Assembly (NCBI GenBank): GCA_947090385.1
Contig: CAMUNZ010000067.1
Span: forward strand, 1-5,663
Length of the DNA stretch: 5,663 bases
Source: an uncultured Campylobacter sp.
GTDB taxonomy: Bacteria; Campylobacterota; Campylobacteria; Campylobacterales; Campylobacteraceae
Reading direction: 5' to 3'
Shown here: piece after piece, positions 1 to 5,663 of the stretch
Layout of the letters: each line of letters opens with the position of its first letter
Position numbering within the stretch: position 1 is the first letter of the stretch
The notes under the pieces: model-generated
Told to the model about the DNA's origin: nothing
The model's input: only the letters and a program-made list of their open reading frames with translations
Databases searched by the model: none
Made by a program: the position numbers and the translations under genes

Positions 1-774
1 ATCGCCTATTTTATGAGCTTTTAAGAGTGAAATTTCCTCCATAAAAACTAAATGCAAATTTAAAAAAATTTCGTTTCCACTTTGTCTAGTTCTAAAATTA
101 TGTATAGCGATCACATCTTTTTGAGATTTTACTATGTTTAAAATTTCTTCTTTTATATCTTTGTCTATGCTAACATCTAAAAGCATAAAAATTCCATCTT
201 TTACAAGTTTAAACGCATCAAATGTGATATATAATCCTATAAAAAGCCCAAAAGCAGCGTCGATTATATAAATTCCTGTAAAATGTATAATTACAAGTGC
301 AGAAATTATCGCTAAATTATTTAATAAATCGCTTTTGTAATGTAATAAATCGGCTTCTATTATTAAAGATTTTGTACGAATCGCCTCTTTTTTAAGATAA
401 ATGCTTAAAAAAATCGTTGCAATTACTGAGATTACCATAACAAAAAATGCTAAATCTATCGAAAATTCTTGCGGATGTAATGCTTTTTGAATACTTTGAT
501 AAATGATAAAACTAGCTATCAAAATTATTATAAGTCCTTCTAAAACAGCCATTATAGCTTCTATTTTTCCATAACCAAAGTTAAATTTTTCATTTGGTTT
601 TTGTGAAGATTTTTTAAGTGCTAAAAAATTTACTATAGATATCAAAGAATCAAGTAAAGAATCAATTCCGGATGATAAAACTGCCATGCTTCCACTTAAA
701 AATCCAACAATAAATTTAAAAATTGCTAAAAAAATAGCGATGCTTCCAGCTATTATAGGGGCTTTACTTTTCAT
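1..774 (-). CDS. fieF: Cation diffusion facilitator (FieF/YiiP-type divalent metal efflux), 3' end outside window
   Basis: This is an inner-membrane divalent metal:proton antiporter of the CDF family; the family exports Zn(II), Fe(II), Cd(II) or Mn(II) as a homodimer. I translated the minus strand by hand: 258 in-frame residues with no stop, so about 40 C-terminal residues are missing relative to the roughly 300 aa of E. coli FieF. The transport site (site A) is complete: D38 and D42 in IDSLLDS (TM2) and H145 and D149 in ADLLHYKSD (TM5). An FGYGKIE motif at 66-72 ends the TM2-TM3 loop. The cytoplasmic domain keeps RTRQSG (228-233) and histidines H225, H241 and H254 that align with FieF metal ligands. 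The loop metal site (site B) appears lost, because Y68 replaces the usual His of FGHGK and the aligned Asp and His are N61 and F64. ATG at 774-772 is the only usable start: an in-frame stop lies at 789-787, and AAGG (786-783) sits 8 nt upstream. Family assignment is firm; the transported metal is not determinable, and the symbol is by resemblance. Confidence 0.9.
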   Translation of the reverse strand, partial: MKSKAPIIAGSIAIFLAIFKFIVGFLSGSMAVLSSGIDSLLDSLISIVNFLALKKSSQKPNEKFNFGYGKIEAIMAVLEGLIIILIASFIIYQSIQKALHPQEFSIDLAFFVMVISVIATIFLSIYLKKEAIRTKSLIIEADLLHYKSDLLNNLAIISALVIIHFTGIYIIDAAFGLFIGLYITFDAFKLVKDGIFMLLDVSIDKDIKEEILNIVKSQKDVIAIHNFRTRQSGNEIFLNLHLVFMEEISLLKAHKIGD

Positions 775-790
775 AAATTTTACCTTTTAT

Positions 791-810
791 TTTTTTGTAT
801 AATACTACAA
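791..810. promoter_or_regulatory. Candidate divergent promoter with a shared -10 element
   Basis: The 61-bp gap between the two divergent start codons contains TATAAT at 798-803 on the plus strand, preceded by a T-run and a G (TTTTTTG). This suits the Campylobacter sigma-70 type, which relies on the -10 and T-rich DNA rather than a -35. The element lies within GTATAATAC (797-805), which is almost its own reverse complement, so the minus strand reads TATTAT at 804-799. Predicted transcript starts would leave leaders of roughly 20-25 nt for the DUF262 gene and 15-20 nt for the exporter gene. Start sites are inferred only. Confidence 0.55.
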
Positions 811-824
811 TTTTATTTTTTAAA

Positions 825-830
825 AAGGAG
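825..830 (+). promoter_or_regulatory. Strong ribosome binding site of the DUF262 gene
   Basis: AAGGAG lies 5 nt upstream of the ATG at 836 and is a near-perfect anti-Shine-Dalgarno match. With the in-frame stop TAA at 821-823, it fixes the start of the DUF262 protein without ambiguity. Confidence 0.8.
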
Positions 831-835
831 TAAAA

Positions 836-2629
836 ATGGCAGGATTTCAACCGGCAATCACTATAAATGAAGCAATGCAACGAATAAAAAATGACGAGTA
901 TTTATTGCCAGCATTTCAAAGAGAATATGTTTGGGAGTGTTGGCAAATTGAAGAGCTTTTTGATTCTTTGATGAAAGGCTATCCTATAAGTTCTATGCTT
1001 TTTTGGGAGGTTAGAGATGAGAGTAAAACGGCTTGGAAATTTTATCGTTTTTTAAAATTTTATAGAGAAAAACACCATACTCACAATGAATTTTTTGACA
1101 CAAAACAACATAAAGATTTTAAAGCTGTATTGGATGGGCAACAACGTCTTACTTCTTTATATATAGCATTATTTGGGCATTATGATGAGGGTAGAAGAAA
1201 GACGAGATGGCAAGCAGAAAATGATGATAGATGGTTTTATATTTCTAGTTTGTATTTTAATCTCACTCAAAGCAAAGAGCCTGAAAATCCAAATGTAGAA
1301 TATGAGTTTAAATGGTTAGATAAAATAGAAACTAAAGAGCGAGATATATATATTAAAAACGAACAAAAATGGTTTAAATGTAGTGCAATTTATAGTATAG
1401 GCGATATAAACGAGATAATAAATTTTTCGCAAAAAAATAGTTTCACAAATAGTGAAAGAAAAAGATTGTGTGATTTTCATACGCTCATTTTTAACACAAA
1501 AGATGAATCTAAAATCAATTTTTATCTTGAAACGGAACAAAATCCAGATAAAGCGGTAAATATTTTTGTTAGAGTAAATTCAAATGGTGAGCCTTTGGAT
1601 TACTCAGATATTTTATTTAGCATTGCTATTGCAAACTGGAAAAATATTGATGCAAGAACAGAAATAAACAATTTGGTGGATAGAATCAATCAAGATTTTA
1701 AAATTAGTAAGGATTTAATTTTAAAAGGATTTTTATATTTATTCCATAATAGCGTTAAATTTCAAATTAACAGCTTTGATAAAAATTTTATAGAATCTAT
1801 TGAGGAGAAATGGGAGGGTATTAGAGATTGTTTTGTAGAAACTTTTAGATTGCTTAGAAGTTTTGGATTAGAAACTAAAACTCTATCTACAAATAATGCA
1901 ATTTTGCCTATATTATATTTTATTTACCACAACAATTTGACAGAACAAATTGTTAACTCAAAGTCTCAAAAAGAGAATAGACAAATCATAAAAAGATGGC
2001 TTTTAAGAGTATTTATTTTAAAACCATTTGGTGCTAGTGGCGACAATGTGCTTACAAACATGCGAAAAGCTTTTATTAAAGATTTTAAACAAAATGGTGA
2101 AAAATATTTTGATGAATATATGGACAAATTTCCACTTGAAAAAATTGAAAAAGATGTAAAATACAACCAAATTATAGATGATGAATTTTTGGAAAATGAA
2201 ATAATAGGGCGTAGAAAAGATAGTGCAGAGGCATTTGCTATACTCTCGTTTTTATATCCAAATTTGGACTATAAAAACAATGATTTTCATAAAGATCACT
2301 TACACCCTGAAAGTATGTATAAAGAATATAAAAAAATGGGCGAAGAAAAACATTCAAAGAGAGCAGATTATAATTATTTGGTGTTTGAAGTATATGATTC
2401 ATTACCGAATTTACAAATGCTTGATGCAAATGAAAATATGTCAAAACGTGATAAAACTCTTAAAGAATGGGTAGAAGAAAGTTGCAAAAATAAAAGCGAA
2501 AGCGATAGAAAAGAATTTTTAAAGAGACATTTGATACCAGATATTAATTTGTGTTTAGAAAATTTTGATGATTTTTTTGAAGCAAGAAAAAATATGCTAA
2601 TTGAAAAACTAAAAGAGATTTTAAACTAA
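836..2629 (+). CDS. DUF262 (GmrS/SspE-like DGQQR) protein with C-terminal HNH/DUF1524-like nuclease region
   Basis: This is a 597-residue protein of the DUF262 family (GmrSD N-terminal domain, Pfam PF03235). The N-terminal domain shows LPAFQREYVW (24-33), QIEELFDSLMKGYPI (37-51), the hallmark LDGQQRLTSLY (99-109; D100, Q102, Q103, R104) and FVRVNSNGEPL (244-254). In characterised relatives such as GmrS and SspE, the DGQQR motif is needed for NTP hydrolysis. A mostly helical linker follows (about 260-460). The C-terminus carries HKDHLHPE (485-492) and, about 35 residues later, NLQMLDANENMSK (525-537). This His...Asn...Asn arrangement fits the HNH/DUF1524 nucleases found at the end of such proteins, with H488, N525 and N534 as likely active-site residues. 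Known relatives are type IV (modification-dependent) restriction enzymes or phosphorothioate-linked phage defence effectors, so a DNA-targeting defence role is inferred. No methylase, dnd/ssp or partner gene is in the window, so it looks stand-alone. No membrane segments or signal peptide are seen. The domain call is firm; function and target are not known. Confidence 0.88.
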   Translation: MAGFQPAITINEAMQRIKNDEYLLPAFQREYVWECWQIEELFDSLMKGYPISSMLFWEVRDESKTAWKFYRFLKFYREKHHTHNEFFDTKQHKDFKAVLDGQQRLTSLYIALFGHYDEGRRKTRWQAENDDRWFYISSLYFNLTQSKEPENPNVEYEFKWLDKIETKERDIYIKNEQKWFKCSAIYSIGDINEIINFSQKNSFTNSERKRLCDFHTLIFNTKDESKINFYLETEQNPDKAVNIFVRVNSNGEPLDYSDILFSIAIANWKNIDARTEINNLVDRINQDFKISKDLILKGFLYLFHNSVKFQINSFDKNFIESIEEKWEGIRDCFVETFRLLRSFGLETKTLSTNNAILPILYFIYHNNLTEQIVNSKSQKENRQIIKRWLLRVFILKPFGASGDNVLTNMRKAFIKDFKQNGEKYFDEYMDKFPLEKIEKDVKYNQIIDDEFLENEIIGRRKDSAEAFAILSFLYPNLDYKNNDFHKDHLHPESMYKEYKKMGEEKHSKRADYNYLVFEVYDSLPNLQMLDANENMSKRDKTLKEWVEESCKNKSESDRKEFLKRHLIPDINLCLENFDDFFEARKNMLIEKLKEILN

Positions 2630-2660
2630 AAAATTAACTAGCTTTTTATAAAATTTTAGG

Positions 2661-2666
2661 TATAAA
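2661..2666 (+). promoter_or_regulatory. Candidate -10 element of polA
   Basis: TATAAA follows TTTTAGG in the 62-bp gap between the DUF262 stop and the polA start. Upstream DNA is A/T-rich with no recognisable -35, as is usual in Campylobacter. The predicted transcript start near 2673 would leave a leader of about 20 nt containing the AAAGGA ribosome binding site. In such AT-rich DNA similar boxes arise by chance, and read-through from the DUF262 gene is also possible because no good terminator separates them. Confidence 0.4.
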
Positions 2667-2691
2667 TTCAAGTTTTCTCGAAAGGAATTTT

Positions 2692-5310
2692 ATGAAAAGC
2701 TTAACTATTTTTGACACATTTGGATTTTTTTTTAGGTTATATTATGCGATGAGAGGCTTAAAAAGCAAAGATGGAAAACCAAGTGGCATGGTTAATGGAT
2801 TTGCAACTTTTATAGAAAATTTAAAAGATAATTTTGCAAGTGATTACATGATTTTTGCGCTTGATAGCAAAGGAAAAACTTTTAGAAGCGAAATTGATCC
2901 AAATTATAAAACAAATCGCAAAAAGCCAGATCAAGATTTTTTAAATCAACTTCCAGTTTGTATAAAAATGTGCGAAGATATGGGGCTTTTAAGCATATCG
3001 CGCGATGGATATGAAGCTGATGATATCATCGCAAGTTTAATTAAAAAATGTAAAAATAAAGATATTTTTGTAAAAATTGTCACAAGCGATAAAGATCTTT
3101 ACCAATTAATCGACGATGGAAAATGTGAAATTTTTAGCCCAAGTAAGAAAATTTTGTTTAATAGCGAAGGTTGTTTTGAAAGATACAATGTAAAACCGTC
3201 GCAAATAAGGGATTATCTAGCTATTTGTGGCGATAAAAGCGACAATATCCCAGGTGTTAAAGGAATAGGTAAAAAAGGAGCTAGCGAGTTACTTGCAAAA
3301 TTTGATAATCTTGAAAATATTTATGCGAATTTGGAAAAAATTTCAGATAAAAAAAAAGAATTATTGCAAAATGATAAACAAAATGCTTTTTTAAGTAGAA
3401 AATTAGCTAGTTTATATGACGGACTTGAATTTGATGATGAAATTTTTGATATGGCTAAATTTCCACAAACAAATCCACTTTTAAAAATTACACAAATTTT
3501 GCAAGATTATTCGCTTGATAGAGTTTTAAAAAACTTAAATTTGCCAGATAATAAAAATAAAATTTTAGATTTTCAAAGTATTTGTTTAAAAGATGATGAA
3601 ATTTTAAAAAAAACTATAAATCAAATTCCAAAAGATGCAAAAATCGCTTTTGATACAGAAACTACTGGGCTTGAAAAAGATGCTAAAATTGTAGGATTTT
3701 CTTTTTGCTATGATGAAAAAAATGCTTTTTATGTTCCGATAAATCACTCATATTTAGGCGTTAAACAAATTAGTTTTGATGCCGCTAAAACTGCGATTTC
3801 TGAAATTTTTAATCATTTTATAATAGGTCATAATTTGAAATTTGATTTCAATGTGATTTTTGTAAATTTCGCTATAAATCCGCCCAAATCTTATGCTGAT
3901 ACTATGATTTTGGCGTGGCTTTTGGATCCGTCTCAAAAAATTTCCATGGATGATCTGTATAAAAAATATTTCGCAAAAGATACTATAAAATTCGAAGATG
4001 TCGTAAAAAAAGGAGAAAATTTTTCAAGTGTAAATGTAGAAGAAGCCACAAAATACGCCGCAGAAGATGCTTTTGTCACTTTTAAATTTTATGAAAAATT
4101 TACAAATCTTTTAGAGCCAAATTTAAATGAAGAAGCTAAAAATGTAGAGTTTAAAATGGTAGAAATTTTGCGTAAAATGGAGAGTTGTGGGATAGGCGCA
4201 AATCGTAGAAAACTTAGAATTTTAGTAGAAGAAAATAGCATAATTTTAAGAAACCTAACAAATGAAATTTATGAAATTTGTGACGAAAAATTTAATATCA
4301 ATTCACCAAAACAGCTTGGTTATATTTTATTTGAAAAGCTAAATTTGCCGTATTCTAAAAAGACAAAAACAGGTTATAGCACCGATGAAAGCGTGCTAAA
4401 TAAACTTAAAGATAAACATATTTGTGTTAGAAAAATTTTAGAATACAGAGAAATTTTTAAATTGCAAAATACATATTGTGAGCCGTTTTTGAAACTTGCT
4501 TCTAAAAATAGCAAAATTTATACAAATTTTTTACAAACTGGCACAGCAACAGGGCGTTTTTCGAGTAAAAATCCAAATTTGCAAAATATCCCTGTTAGAA
4601 AATCTGGCGATATAAGAAGTTGTTTTGAAAGTGAATTTGGTTTTAGTTTTTTAAGTCTTGATTATTCTCAAATTGAATTAAGATTGCTTGCTCATTTTAG
4701 CGAAGATCCTGCGATGGTTGCGGCCTTTAATGACGGTGATGATATTCATGCAAGAACTGCAAAAATGATTTTTGGCGAAGTAAATCCTAAAAATCGTTCG
4801 ATTGCAAAAAACATAAATTTTGGCTTGATTTACGGAATGGGCGCAAATAAATTAAGCGACCAACTTGAAATTTCTAAAACAGACGCAAAAGCTTATATAA
4901 AACGTTATTTTGAAGCTTTTAACACGATTGAAAAATACATTGAAAATTTAAAAAATCTTGCAAAAAAAGATGGTTTTGTAAGCACCATTCTTGGACGAAA
5001 AAGATATTTTGATTTTGCTACAACTTCCGCTTTATTGCTTTCAAATTACGAAAGAGAAGCTGTGAATACCAAATTTCAAGGTAGTGCTGCAGATATCATA
5101 AAACTTGCCATGATAGAAATTTCGCCTTTTTTAAACGATGAGGTGAAGATGATTTTGCAAATTCACGATGAATTAATTTTTGAGATTAAAGATGAAAAAA
5201 TTCAAACTTTTGTTGCTAAATTTCAAGATATTATGCAAAAAGTTATTAAATTAAATGTTCCTTTGGTTTGCAATTCTAAAATAGCGAAAAATTGGGGAGA
5301 TTTAAAATGA
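2692..5310 (+). CDS. polA: DNA polymerase I
   Basis: This cytoplasmic family A DNA polymerase removes RNA primers from Okazaki fragments and fills gaps during excision repair. The 872 residues are complete (E. coli PolA has 928). The 5'-nuclease domain spans about 1-285: D8, D58, YEADD (107-111), SDKD (132-135), GDKSDNIPG (180-188) and a helix-hairpin-helix at GVKGIGKKGA (188-197). The 3'-5' exonuclease domain (about 300-470) has all four acidic ligands: D321 and E323 in FDTETTGL, D385 in GHNLKFDF, and D459 in YAAED. Proofreading is therefore probably active. The polymerase domain (about 480-872) has TGTATGRFSS (616-625), motif A DYSQIELR (657-664), motif B with R702, K706, F710 and Y714 (NFGLIYG), and motif C IHDE (824-827). 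The start is ATG 2692, with AAAGGA (2681-2686) 5 nt upstream; no other in-frame ATG follows the stop at 2635-2637. The 3' end overlaps the next gene by 4 nt. An oddity is two 9-nt homopolymers, T at 2725-2733 and A at 3349-3357. Confidence 0.98.
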   Translation: MKSLTIFDTFGFFFRLYYAMRGLKSKDGKPSGMVNGFATFIENLKDNFASDYMIFALDSKGKTFRSEIDPNYKTNRKKPDQDFLNQLPVCIKMCEDMGLLSISRDGYEADDIIASLIKKCKNKDIFVKIVTSDKDLYQLIDDGKCEIFSPSKKILFNSEGCFERYNVKPSQIRDYLAICGDKSDNIPGVKGIGKKGASELLAKFDNLENIYANLEKISDKKKELLQNDKQNAFLSRKLASLYDGLEFDDEIFDMAKFPQTNPLLKITQILQDYSLDRVLKNLNLPDNKNKILDFQSICLKDDEILKKTINQIPKDAKIAFDTETTGLEKDAKIVGFSFCYDEKNAFYVPINHSYLGVKQISFDAAKTAISEIFNHFIIGHNLKFDFNVIFVNFAINPPKSYADTMILAWLLDPSQKISMDDLYKKYFAKDTIKFEDVVKKGENFSSVNVEEATKYAAEDAFVTFKFYEKFTNLLEPNLNEEAKNVEFKMVEILRKMESCGIGANRRKLRILVEENSIILRNLTNEIYEICDEKFNINSPKQLGYILFEKLNLPYSKKTKTGYSTDESVLNKLKDKHICVRKILEYREIFKLQNTYCEPFLKLASKNSKIYTNFLQTGTATGRFSSKNPNLQNIPVRKSGDIRSCFESEFGFSFLSLDYSQIELRLLAHFSEDPAMVAAFNDGDDIHARTAKMIFGEVNPKNRSIAKNINFGLIYGMGANKLSDQLEISKTDAKAYIKRYFEAFNTIEKYIENLKNLAKKDGFVSTILGRKRYFDFATTSALLLSNYEREAVNTKFQGSAADIIKLAMIEISPFLNDEVKMILQIHDELIFEIKDEKIQTFVAKFQDIMQKVIKLNVPLVCNSKIAKNWGDLK
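5294..5299 (+). promoter_or_regulatory. Ribosome binding site inside the polA 3' end
   Basis: GGGGAG lies 7 nt before the ATG at 5307, within the last codons of polA. With the ATGA stop/start overlap it supports translation of the downstream membrane protein by re-initiation after polA. Confidence 0.6.
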
Positions 5311-5663
5311 TTTTGCTGGCGTTTGCTTTATGTTTATGTTTTGATTTTTATATGAATAGGGGAGAAAATATGGGAGAAATTTTGCGCAATTTAGAAAATA
5401 TTTTTGATAAATCACAAATTTTATTTTTTATGTCGCATTTGACTTTTATATTTTTGTCTTATTGTATTTTTGCTTTAAATATGCAAAATTTAGGAATTTT
5501 GTTTATATATATTTTGTGCATTTTAAGCATAATTACTGAAATTTTGACGATAAAAAAGTATAAAAATGGCGAAATTTCGGCGGAAATTTTAGAAGAAAAA
5601 ATTTCATTAATTTATAAAATTTCGATATATTTTGTCATTTTTATAATTTTTTATTTTACAAGG
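5307..5663 (+). CDS. Unrecognised multi-pass membrane protein, 3' end outside window
   Basis: I do not recognise this protein. The frame is open for 119 codons to the window edge, with no stop. The start ATG overlaps the polA stop (ATGA) and has GGGGAG 7 nt upstream, which points to an operon and translational coupling with polA. Hydrophobic segments are visible at about 2-15 (ILLAFALCLCF), 38-58 (LFFMSHLTFIFL...), 62-81 (LGILFIYILCILS...) and 101-118 (LIYKISIYFVIF...). They are separated by a short polar stretch at 17-36 and a charged loop at 83-99 (KKYKNGEI...EEK). A second start, M22 at 5370, has its own GGGGAG (5359-5364) 5 nt upstream and would remove the first hydrophobic segment. No catalytic or binding motif is seen. 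Its AAATTT density and A/T-ending codons match polA, so it looks native. A real gene is likely; its role is unknown, and linkage to polA does not imply a DNA repair role. Confidence 0.72.
   Translation, partial: MILLAFALCLCFDFYMNRGENMGEILRNLENIFDKSQILFFMSHLTFIFLSYCIFALNMQNLGILFIYILCILSIITEILTIKKYKNGEISAEILEEKISLIYKISIYFVIFIIFYFTR
5359..5364 (+). promoter_or_regulatory. Second ribosome binding site, for an alternative internal start
   Basis: GGGGAG precedes ATG 5370 by 5 nt, in frame with the membrane protein that opens at 5307. It is at least as well placed as the upstream site, so the true N-terminus is either M1 (with a first hydrophobic helix) or M22 (without it), or both. Confidence 0.4.

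Noticed and set aside
1316..2444. Open frames on the minus strand at 1316-1540, 1966-2166 and 2238-2444, and on the plus strand at 2223-2474, inside the DUF262 gene
   Set aside because: They lie within a well-supported coding sequence, have no convincing ribosome binding site, and encode low-complexity Phe/Ile/Tyr/Lys-rich peptides typical of shadow frames in AT-rich DNA.
836..2629. Calling the DUF262 protein a ParB-type partition protein
   Set aside because: The DGQQR domain is distantly related to the ParB fold, but there is no ParA, no helix-turn-helix partition domain and no parS-like site, and the C-terminus looks like a nuclease.
2626..2659. Imperfect inverted repeat CTAAAA...TTTTAG after the DUF262 stop, considered as a terminator
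   Set aside because: The stem is short, bulged and almost pure A/T, and it is not followed by a T-run, so it is no better than chance in this composition.
3754..3936. Minus-strand open frame inside polA
   Set aside because: It overlaps the conserved exonuclease coding region of polA and its product shows no recognisable motif.
1..5663. Mobile element ends or direct repeats flanking the DUF262 gene
   Set aside because: I compared the 775-835 and 2630-2691 gaps by eye and found no matching repeats, integrase, transposase or tRNA-derived attachment site. Short A/T matches there are expected by chance.

Overview
The window is very AT-rich and reads as chromosomal DNA of an epsilonproteobacterium (Campylobacterota), most likely a Campylobacter-type organism. 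The evidence is the strong preference for A/T at third codon positions, the many AAATTT hexamers, TATAAT-like -10 boxes in T-rich DNA without a clear -35, purine-rich AAGGA ribosome binding sites, and a PolA whose N-terminus (FDTFGFFFR) looks Campylobacterales-like. The genus is inferred from memory of related proteins, not from a search.

Layout from left to right. (1) On the minus strand, positions 774 to 1 encode a cation diffusion facilitator of the FieF/YiiP type. Its C-terminal end lies outside the window. (2) A 61-bp divergent intergenic region (775-835) carries a near-palindromic -10 element that could serve both directions. (3) On the plus strand, 836-2629 encodes a 597-residue DUF262 (GmrS/SspE-like DGQQR) protein with a C-terminal HNH/DUF1524-like nuclease region. 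It is the accessory gene of the window and a candidate stand-alone anti-phage or modification-dependent restriction protein. (4) After a 62-bp gap with a plausible promoter, 2692-5310 encodes a full-length DNA polymerase I with 5'-nuclease, proofreading and polymerase motifs all intact. (5) An open reading frame overlaps the polA stop by 4 nt (ATGA) and runs off the right edge. It encodes an unrecognised multi-pass membrane protein.

The genes do not form one pathway. The metal exporter and polA are housekeeping genes, and the DUF262 gene sits between them with its own start signals. It has clearly fewer AAATTT hexamers than its neighbours (my hand count is 8 in 1.8 kb, against 35 in 2.6 kb for polA). 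This is compatible with a later single-gene insertion, but protein composition alone could also explain it. polA and the small membrane protein look translationally coupled. I saw no tRNA, rRNA, CRISPR array, insertion sequence or convincing intrinsic terminator, and there is no stretch over 300 bases without a gene.
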